From Paragordius varius (taxonomy: Eukaryota; Nematomorpha), in the NCBI GenBank assembly GCA_964247055.1, contig OZ176054.1, forward strand, positions 6,758,001 to 6,822,000: a DNA stretch of 64,000 bases, written 5' to 3'. The position numbers and the translations under genes were made by a program. The notes under the pieces were generated by a model. The model did not search any database, was not told where the DNA came from, and was given only the letters and a program-made list of their open reading frames with translations. This document shows, one piece after another, positions 1 to 9,600 of this stretch (the first letter of the stretch is position 1; each line of letters begins with the position of its first letter).

Positions 1-1398
1 TTTTATTAAAATTGTGGAAAAACAGAATGTGGCTTTTAAATTTCTATTTTTATTCGGCAAGATTTGGATATTGCACGATTCTTAAGAAATAAATTATATA
101 ATTTATTATATATATATATATATATATGTTGTTAAAATAGACTGCTAAAATTAATAACAAAATATATAATGGTTTCTTTGTTTAGGATAAGTTAATTAGA
201 TACAATGGATCCCATGATAACTTAAAATGTTATATAAACATGGATTATAATCCAAATCATAACCAATTTTAAATCAAAAATTAAATTTTCATGTAAAATT
301 AGATTAGATTAAAATTTAATTAGATAACAAATAAATTTTGTTAATTTTCATTAAATAATTTTTTTATTTGATAATATATATTTTGGATAACATTGTTTTA
401 AGCTTATTACGATGATGGCTGAATACTATGCTAAAGTTAGTATTCTGTGGGATGATACAAGATATTATAGGGAAGGTTATTTCAAAAAACTGGGACTTAA
501 TTTAAAAATCGGAAACATACATAATATTAAATACTTTGACATTATCTGAAAATACATGATAAAAAAACCAATTAGCGTATCGGCGTTGTTAATAATACAG
601 ATATTAAAATATAAAATTGTTTTAAGCAGTTTAATAACGTTTTGCAAAAAATTTGTGAAATTGTAGAATAAAAAATACTGATATCCATGTGACTAAGTAA
701 ATCAAGCAAATAATTTAGATCATTGGTTGAAAGGGAAGTATAGTCTACATTTTGTAGTGTTTTGGCATAATAACCTGTATAAAACATTGATAAAATTATT
801 ACAAATGTGAATATTCCCAATACAATTTCATCATTTTAATAGAGCAATTGATTAATTAAAAAATTATTGCGAATAAAATGGTATATGCAAAGTAGTAAAT
901 ATGACAATATATTACTGTAAAAATGTATTTAAATTTATATAAAAGCATAATTCGTTGATAAAGAAATAAAAATGAAATTGGCATAAACTTATTTACCTAA
1001 ACATGAATCATAAACAAAACACATTTAAAACATTTTTATAAATTATGCTTTTTTGATTTCTATCTAATTTTGAAAAACATATAAAAATTCTTTAAAGACA
1101 CAAATTAAGTTATAAATTTTAAATATAAAAGACAATAAGACAAATATTAAAGACAACCCAATATTTTAAACCATGATTTTTAAATATAACTTATTGTTTT
1201 GAGTGTAAAAATAATAGAAACGTTAATGACAACACACTACTATTACATATTTTACATTTATTATTATAAAGAAAAAAAACAAAAAGTTTCAAAAAAGTAA
1301 AGCAATCTGTATTTACAATACCGAAAAATATTTGTCTTTTAGTTTTTACATTTTTGTCTTTATAATATTTTTTTTTGTGCAAAATCCCTCTCATTTAC
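1..1398. other. COX10 intron 4 (partial), no gene seen
   Basis: The donor GTAAATG follows COX10 exon 4 on the minus strand at 1398. The rest down to the window edge is AT-rich with a short TA run near 108-127. No COX10 exon, RNA gene or recognisable transposon was found on either strand; short ORFs here look random. Confidence 0.6.
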
Positions 1399-4300
1399 CA
1401 ATTAAGGGTGGGATTGCTCCAACCAAAGCTCCTATCCACGTATTTAGTATACTTTTCCGTTTCCATCTGGTGTAAATACCGGCATATAGGATGGCATTTC
1501 CAGCAGCTAAAACTGTTGAAATGGGGTTACTCGTGTAAGCCATAAGCAAAGTACCAAGGGTAAAGACCGTAACTCCAAAACAAGTAGCATGTAACGGGCT
1601 AAATTAATTCATTAATTAATTACATAAAAGAAAAGTTTATTTAGAGTCTCCATAAGAAGGACTTTTGTAACGGTTTATAAAAGCTAAAACTCTCACCTGA
1701 TTCAAGGTCTGACTTGAAAAAAATCTAAACTGTAGATTTAAAACAATGATTGTTATTGCCCCAGCATAAAAATGAATAAAAACTTTTTATAAATCATCAA
1801 CACAATAAAGTTTTTCTACTGATACACTTAAAAAATGGCTTAGGTAAAAAAGCGTTTTTAACATACACACAATGCCTACCTTATTGTTGGTTGATTCGCA
1901 TTATTGTTGGCCAATTGGCAATACAGTAGCGTATAATAATTTTGTCCATAATTAATAAACAAATTTATAAATGTTGTATAATGGGAAAAATAGTTTAATT
2001 TTACATATACCATTTACAGTTTAAATTCACCCTTGAACAATTTAAATTTAACATAAAATAAATTATGTGTTTTTTAAGAAAAACTTTTTTTTATAATATT
2101 TTCTCAAAATATAAAATTCTTTCTAAAATTAATATAATGCTGAAAAAATAATAAACTATGTCGTCAAAATATATTTCATATTAATAATAATGAGTTATAT
2201 TATCCCGAAAACACATATTTATTTTTAGGGTGAATTCGAATTGTAAATGGTATATTTGTTGTTTTTAATCCATACACTACTGTATTGCCAATCGTCCAAA
2301 AATAATGTGAACTGGCCAACAATAAATTGAGTACTGCATAATACCCAAATTAATATTAGTCCCGCTTACGCGCTTAAAAATAGTACAAAAAGGTGATAAA
2401 AAATGGATTTTTACCAACAAATATCGACAAAAATAGTTGGAACAAAAGCTTTAAGTATAAACACATTGCAAATATAAGTATTAATGAAGGTGCACGCTTA
2501 TATAATCATTTAAGTATATATATATATATATATTTATATGTGCATACGTCATTAATCCTCGTACAAGAACCCTATTCTTAGTTCGTGTCATTTGAGAATC
2601 GAACGGGATCTCCAACACCTGATTTGCCGTATTGGCAGCTGTTGAAACGAGGCCAGTACCCAGAGCCGCACCCAAAAACACGCAAGGGCTAAATTGCGAG
2701 TCATTGGTAGCCATTACGTAACCCATTATTTCGGTCATAACGACCATACCTTTGTGGGTAAGAGAATAAAGAAAAATTAAAAAATGCAAAATTAAATATA
2801 CCATTTACAGTTAATTTCACCCTTAAACAATTCAAATTCACCCTCAAACAATTCATATTTACCCTAAAATAAATTATGTGTTTTTTAACATTAAAAATTA
2901 CCTATACCTTTTTTATATTTTTAAAAAATGAAATTACCTTTAAAATTAATATAATTCTGAAAAAAATAATAAACTATGCCATAAGAATATATTTCTTATT
3001 AATGATGAGTTTTATATTAGCCCAAAAACACATAATTTTTTAGGGTGAATTTAAATTGTAAATGGTATATAACTGTTTAAAAATTTATATTAAAATATTA
3101 GTTGTAATACATAAATTTCAAAAACATATTTATTTAATGATTAATTGCTAACATAAAATTTTTTGCACAATACTTTTAGTACTTAAATAGGATTCGAGCA
3201 TTCGGCTTAAACAAATAAGGATCAATCCATTGATTTTACCATTAAATATAATTAATTTTTATGTGTCAGTTGTAATAGTTTTTAATGTTTGTATATTAAC
3301 TATAATTTGCGTTATAACATTTAAATTTTGAACAAAGGCTAAAATATTTAACCAACTAATTTGAAAAAAAATTTAAATAAAGCATTTTTAACCCAGACTT
3401 TGGGTAAGAAGTTAAGATACTTTTTAAATATTATAAATATAGTAACGACGAGAGTTTGTAATGTAATGAAGTTAGAATCGTCGTAAAATAACGCAAAAAT
3501 AAAAATATAATTTATTAATTCTCAAATTTTCGCCATAGGCATCATCAGGAGATTAGTTAAGAAAAATATATATAATATAAGAAAATAAAAATTAAATTAA
3601 AAAAAAATGAATAAAATCATGGTTGATATTACTTATATAGGAAAAAAATCACAAAATAACCGTTAGTGGACAAAGGAAAGAAAGATCACAAAGAAAACCG
3701 TTGTGATGTAAAAAACCAAATGTGTATTTTTTTTTCACAAAAATTGATTGTAATGCTATAAATAAAATAATAATTTAACATGAAACAATGTAAGCGTAAA
3801 ATTATTAAAATTTAAGTAATATCTACACTATAAAATGGTTTGTCATTAAAAATTCGATAATTTTTTATAAATGATTTAGTTTCAGAATTTATAGCTTTCC
3901 TTTCTTCACGGCGATTAAGCAAACCATCTTCTCCGCTCTGTATAAAGGGTGCTTCTTTTGTTATCCTTGCGCTGTATTTTCTTTCAACGGCTAAAACGTC
4001 AATTCTGTTTGAGCATTCATGGTTGTTATCCACGCAATGCAGAAACATGGCCGAATTTTTGCTTTTCTGATGTTCCTTATATCTTACCTTTAAGTTCCGC
4101 ATCCCTCCGAAAATAACAATCGCGTAAAATTTGTTTGCTTACCCTATAGCGCTACATCAGAAAGTCTCGGGAGAATTTTGAAAAAGAAAGATAACATAAA
4201 AGTAGTTTATAAACCAACATCAAACGTTTTAAAAATGTTAAAGTCTAAGGAAGTGGAAATGGAAAAAACACGATATACAAGTTGAGATGCAAGAATTGCC

Positions 4301-6633
4301 CGGCAATTTACATAGGCCAGTCAAAGCGGAACTTAAAGGTAAGATATAAGGAACATCAGAAAAGCAAAAATTCGGTCATGTTTCTGCATTGCGTGGATAA
4401 CAACCATGAATGCTCAAACAGAATTGACGTTTTAGCCGTTGAAAGAAAATACAGCGCAAGGATAACAACAGAAGCACTCTTTATACAGAGCGCAGAAGAT
4501 GGTTTGCTGAATCGCCGTGAAGAAAGGAAAGCTATAAATTCTGAAACTAAATCATTTATAAAAAATTATCGAATTTTTAATGACAAACCATTTTATAGTG
4601 TAGATATTACTTAAATTTTAATAATTTTACGCTTACATTGTTTCATGTTAAATTATTATTTTATTTATAGCATTACAATCAATTTTTGTGAAAAAAAAAT
4701 ACACATTTGGTTTTTTACATCACAACGGTTTTCTTTGTGATCTTTCTTTCCTTTGTCCACTAACGGTTATTTTGTGATTTTTTTCCTATATAAGTAATAT
4801 CAACCATGATTTTATTCATTTTTTTTTTAATTTAATTTTTAATTTCTTATATTATATATATTTTTCTTAACTAATCTCCTGATGATGCCTATGGCGAAAA
4901 TTTGAGAATTAATAAATTATATTTTTATTTTTGCGTTATTTTACGACGATTCTAACTTCATTACATTATAAATATAGTGTAGACAAAAATGTACCCTAAA
5001 TCTTTTATGTTTTGATTTCGCACACCCTTCCATTTATTTTAATATAATGATAACGATGCCATCATAGTATGGCTAAATATTAAAATCGAACATTCAAAAC
5101 ACTTAGAATGCAGTCATTAACCGAGAAATATGACATCAAAATTCATCTTATATTATTAAATGGCTTATATAAATTTTTATATTCTGGTTTTATATGTATT
5201 CAACCTATTTTTGTTAATAATTATATTTATTAACGCTGCATTTTACCACACCGAAAAATAAAAGTTCATATGCAAAGACACTTGCATATAGGATTGGATA
5301 CGACTGCTAAAAATAACCAGTTAGAAACTATATGCTACATAATTAAAATTGATATAAATAAGGATATAAAACTTAAAGTTAATTTTTAAAAATTATTGCC
5401 AATATTCTATCGATTATATATTAATAGATATTAAATGTATTAATATTAAATTGAAGGATTCTATATTTGGTTTAGTAATTTTTTAGTGGTAATAGATTGC
5501 TTCTAAGTAGTTAAAACTGCTTTCATAGGCAGTCAGTACGATTTAAAAGTCATCCCTATTGCGGATACTTGATATTTTTGAATGGTGGAATACATTTTTA
5601 AACATACAAACCCTTTAAAAAGATATAAAATGGCTAAACAAAGAGCTTTTTGAAATCTAACCGTTTTTTGCTGTGGAATTCGAAACACCAAATGGTTAGA
5701 AATACTTTTCTAAAAAATTGCAAAATCGATGACCAAGGAAACTTCCAACGTAAAAATTCCGACTTAATTGTGGCCAAAATATATTATGGATGCAAAATCC
5801 TAAATTTACCTTTTCATAAAATATCAAAGATCTTTAAAAGCGTTGTATGAAAATATTTAGCATAATATTGACTTCCGTAAAATTACAAGTGAAAATTATT
5901 TATATTGACTACAATTAAGATAGGTTATTTTAAAGATGTGAATAAAACATAGGTATTAAACGAAAATATTATAGTTTAATTAAAACTAAAGAGTATAAAT
6001 TAAATTTTAGTAACTATCTGGGTAAAGATTTCAGTTTGGTAAATATCTATGATAAAACGCACTGTCAATACAACAAAAAATCGAGCTCAAAATAGTCATG
6101 TAAATAGTAAAATCATACAAAATATGTTTTTTTACGATCCATAAAAAGTTACTTGTCAATCGAATTTTGGCCAATTTCATATATAATTGTGGTAATTCTC
6201 GAAACGGTATAATACCAATTGTTCGAGAGTAATTAAAGTTCTGTTCGGGTGTACATACAATTTTCTCTTTATTTAGCGACGCATAAAACACCCTTAATAA
6301 ATGTTCTCTGTGAATATGGAGAGCATTTTGGTAATCAATCCATAATTGAGATCGTATAAGATTAAAAGATTGTTCGTTCAAAGCAATGCAAGGAAATTGA
6401 ACGATGCTTTTTTTGTGATTTTCTGCTTGTAATATAATTTCTTGCATTTTAACGGGTAATGGGATATCGTAATCATGTGCATCTTTTATAACCAAAGATT
6501 GTTGTGGCAAACTGCTTAAACCTAATGTCTATAACATTAATTACAGTAAAAAAACTTTTTTAATATAATATAATCTCGCATAATTGCCATGGACTTTCGA
6601 AAATATGCCTTTGGCATTTGACATAAAATACAT
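1399..6633 (-). CDS. COX10: Protohaem IX farnesyltransferase COX10 (5' four exons; 3' end outside window)
   Basis: COX10 is the inner-mitochondrial-membrane UbiA-family enzyme that farnesylates haem B to haem O for cytochrome c oxidase. Exons read on the minus strand: 6633-6556, 6528-6153, 2749-2548, 1598-1399; all phases agree (0, 1, 2, then open after 1). Family matches: LAKIRLTSMVVMTE at the exon 2/3 junction, then the prenyl-diphosphate site region ANQVLEIPFDSQMTRTKNR, then RGLMTPLHA across the exon 3/4 junction and NTWIGALVGAIPPLIG at the end of exon 4. About 285 residues are visible; the exon holding the conserved SWQFPHFN region is not found between 1 and 1398, so it should lie beyond the window. 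The N-terminal 125 residues are divergent, as usual for this family. Intron 1 is 27 nt, intron 2 is 3403 bp (with a Penelope-like insertion) and intron 3 is 949 bp. The start at 6633 avoids overlap with SF3A3; an in-frame ATG at 6729 would overlap SF3A3 exon 1. Confidence 0.9.
2006..2255. mobile_element. Inverted-repeat MITE, family A, copy 1
   Basis: The ends read ATACCATTTACAGTTTAAATT and its inverted counterpart ending GTAAATGGTATAT, with inner terminal motifs TTCACCCTTGAACAA and AGGGTGAATT. It shares a core (ATAATGCTGAAAAAATAATA) with the other copies and has no coding capacity. It lies in COX10 intron 3, downstream of exon 3. Confidence 0.75.
2797..3070. mobile_element. Inverted-repeat MITE, family A, copy 2
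   Basis: Same termini and core as copy 1 and in the same orientation. It begins about 48 bp from COX10 exon 3, so that exon is bracketed by two direct copies. Confidence 0.75.
3812..4102 (-). pseudogene. Inverted copy of the Penelope-like GIY-YIG endonuclease C-terminus
   Basis: This is the left-arm counterpart of the plus-strand copy. It starts just inside the YIGQ motif, so the Cys pair and first GIY-YIG strand are missing. It differs at only a few residues (NSAMF versus NSVMF, TKEAPFIQSGED versus TTEALFIQSAED). It cannot encode a whole nuclease domain. Confidence 0.75.
4113..4614 (+). pseudogene. Penelope-like element RT tail and GIY-YIG endonuclease (5'-truncated)
   Basis: Reading 4113-4281 gives the linker that follows reverse transcriptase in Penelope-like elements (VCLPYSATSESLGRILKK, VYKPTSNVLKMLKS), then one stop codon. 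The frame continues at 4282 with CKNCPAIYIGQSKRNLKVR, where the family has the Cys pair and the GIY-YIG-like YIGQ..R core. It runs to a stop at 4612-4614. The catalytic RT domain is missing, so this is a 5'-truncated copy; the internal stop at 4285 marks it as decayed. Confidence 0.75.
6529..6555 (-). other. COX10: 27-nt intron in COX10
   Basis: The intron starts GTTTTTTTACTG and ends TTATAG on the minus strand. It lies between codons (phase 0). Its length is a multiple of three, but retention would add an in-frame TAA after four codons. The downstream exon has no usable ATG before the conserved region, which supports splicing to exon 1, although trans-splicing at this acceptor cannot be excluded. 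Confidence 0.7.
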
Positions 6634-6693
6634 GCGGTTTCGACTCAAATCCCATGTGTACTCATAACTATTTGAAGTTTGGTTATTATTGAA
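6634..6693. promoter_or_regulatory. 60-bp head-to-head promoter region between COX10 and SF3A3
   Basis: The COX10 start codon (minus, 6631-6633) and the SF3A3 start codon (plus, 6694) are only 60 bp apart, so both 5' untranslated regions and transcription starts must fall here or overlap the opposite gene. No TATA box is obvious. If COX10 uses the in-frame upstream ATG at 6729 instead, the two coding regions overlap by 36 bp on opposite strands. Confidence 0.65.
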
Positions 6694-9600
6694 ATGGAGA
6701 CTATTCTTGAACAGCAACGCAGATTGCATGAGGAAAGGGAGCGTCTTTCTGATGTCATTATCAACGAATACATTGCTCCAAAAGCTAATGTAACATTTTA
6801 TTAATTAATTTTTTTAGATTAAAGATCAAATTAACAGTGATCATCGGATTAAGTTAATGCAAGATAAATATTTTAAGTCAACCCAAGAATTGAAGGATCT
6901 CTATGAAGATAAGGATGGAATGCGCTCTGATGAGTTAAAAGCAATGCATGGGCCAAGAGCATTTGGTCAATTTTATGCTAAATTAAAATCAATCAAAGAC
7001 TTTTACAAAACGCATCCGTCCGAAGTTTTGAACAATTATTATATTTTAGATTGCAATACCTATGGCTATAGAATTCCAAAACATTCTTAAAGTTTTTGAT
7101 AACCCGATAGAAAGTTTAATTATTTATATAATTGCAAGATGATGTTAATTTCACTGATGAAGAAGGCAAAGGTCGTTATTTGGATTTGAATCAAGCTTTT
7201 GATATGTATTTAAACATAAAAAATATTCAAGTTTATATAAAATATCTAATATCCAGATTATTGATTACGTTACATATTTAACCAATTTCGACAAATTCTT
7301 TGACATCCCAAAAGATTTGAAAAAGAATGAATACAAAAAGTATTTGTGATTGTAAAGTAACCTTAGATACTTGGAGTTTTTATTTAATTATTTTTCTGAA
7401 TATGTCAAGAAAGTTTATCCACTCTTGGATGTTCAACAGGTAAATTCATTTTTATTTATTATATTTTATTTTTTTTAATTTTTTCTATAATTAATTTAGG
7501 AACTCAAAAATGTCGAAACGAATTTTGATATTGAATGGAAAAGAGGAACATTTCCCGGATGGCCGGTATATTCTTTTTTATTTCGAAAATTTACTAAAAA
7601 ACAGATCTAGAGGTTTCAAAAAACTGTAAAAAATATATGTATAGGTTTTCACAAACTCATTTTAATTATTTTGAGGGATGCGATACATAACCAATTTACA
7701 GAATTTTTTACCACTGTAAGAATTTTGGTTTAAATTATAATTAATAACTATAAAATCAAATTAAGAATAAAATTGATTGGATTCCGGCACATGACCTTAT
7801 GAAGCGGTTATTAATTATTTAACAAATTATTAAAAAAATATGTTTGCTATTTAATATGCTATAATTGCGTAATGTTGTGTTTTATGTTATTACTATATTT
7901 TTTGTTTGGTTCTTGAAACTAAATGTTGTTCAATACTATGTATTTTGCGATCGAGGGATTATTAATTTGGTTGTTATTTAACCCATTTTTATACGATTCA
8001 TAATGGCCTTTTTTGAGCATAAACGGTATCAACAATGTAGGTAAAATTTCTTGCTTTTTATATCATGTATTAGGGTAGGATTCAGCTTTTATAAGTGGAT
8101 GTATCTTAACTGTTTGGTTAAGACAAAGCATATATAAATATTATTTTGAAAACTTCCTACAATCCTGAGGCTAGTTTATGTGACCATTGTTGATATTTGT
8201 TAGTATAAGGCAGTTTCTCTATTAAGTAGTTATATGGAAATAACTCTTTTTGACAATATAACTTTTTTTAACGAAACTCAACCTTTTTCTAATTAGAGTC
8301 AGACTATAAATCGCTTTTCATTGCTTAATATTTGTCAAGAAAATTAATTTACATATTATAGTTTTTAATTAATATGTTTGCAAAATTAATATAAATATAT
8401 ATATTTGATATAGAAAAGTAATGTTGATGAAAAGCAAATGTTATATGATATGGGCATTGATTTGAACGCTTTTAGTTCACCTGAGGTATTTATTTTTTAT
8501 GTTTATTTTACACATTTCCAAAAAATAGTTATTTTAAATTATCTCTTATTTGTGCTCTTTAGGAATTGGCTTCTTTAGGATTAGATCGGTTGAAGGACGC
8601 ACTTAAAGCGCTCAGCCTAAAATGTGGAGGGTAAAATATTATTTGTATAGAAAAAATTGATATAATTCGTTTTATTACAATGGATTAAATAAAAGAAAAT
8701 TAGTAGTAAAGAAATGAAAATTAGTGAAAATAAAAAAGAAACAAAGGGCCATGGTGCACAAGTAAGCATTACCATGCCCATCAAATAATAATTATTTTTT
8801 ATTATTAGTGAAACAAAAGGAAAGTAAGGGCATTTATTGAGTAATTATTACCATATTACTACATAATACTTTTTCACTTCATTAGTATAAAAAATAATTA
8901 TTATTTTATGGTCATGGTAATGCTTATTCGTGCACCATGGCCCTTGGTTTCTTTTTTTCTTTTCACTAATATACATTTCTTTGCTCTTAATATTAATTTC
9001 TTTACTACAAATATTCTTTTATTAAATCCACTCTGTATATTGTTGAATATTGATTATATATGTATTAGGACGCTGGATGAAAGAGCACGACGGTTATTTA
9101 ACGTTAAACTCACAAGCTTGAAGAGTACTGCTTCCAGTACATTAGCTAACACTTCAATAAACACTTTTGCATTGTAATTTTTTTTATTTTAAATTAAAAC
9201 ATAACTGTTAATTGTGTAATGTATTGGTATATTAATTTGAACAAACGAATACTTTACGTATCATCGTATCTAATTTTAATTGTTTCTAAAGAATTTATTT
9301 TGAATGTTTCTATTTCATCATAATTTATATAAACAAAGTTTACGTCTAAGTATCATGTAATTTATTGTCTATATTCGTTTTTTACATATTTCCCATAACT
9401 ACATAATTTAAGTTTAGTAAATATATTCAGTTTAATTTTATATACACCTTTTTACTTTGATTATCTATAGAAACAAAGAAAGAGACCATGAAATCGCTTG
9501 TTTGGAAGCTAAGCTGTATTATTTTGTCGAATTATTTGGGGTAATTTATTTTATTACCTCTTATTTTGATAAAAAAATTATATATAATTTTGAAATATTG

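Larger units (their letters stand above)
3444..4964. mobile_element. Penelope-like element composite, inverted arms, flanked by 14-bp target duplication
   Basis: Two nearly identical arms (3463-4100 and 4326-4964, about 640 bp) lie in opposite orientation around a spacer of about 225 bp. The 14-mer ATTATAAATATAGT occurs at 3430-3443 and 4965-4978, directly outside the composite, so the whole unit appears to have inserted once. Each arm encodes the C-terminal GIY-YIG endonuclease region typical of Penelope-like retroelements, followed by an AT-rich 3' region. It sits in intron 2 of COX10. Confidence 0.85.

Noticed and set aside
5650-5850. 66-codon ORF in COX10 intron
   Set aside because: No homology and no splice context; random in AT-rich DNA.
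7327-7366. Alternative 21-nt intron GTGATT...TTAG inside SF3A3
   Set aside because: It would give KKYLYLEF; the 27-nt intron at 7340 gives the conserved YKKYLEF.
8908-9177. 89-codon ORF
   Set aside because: It joins the MITE arm, intron and SF3A3 exon 10; only 9069-9173 is coding.
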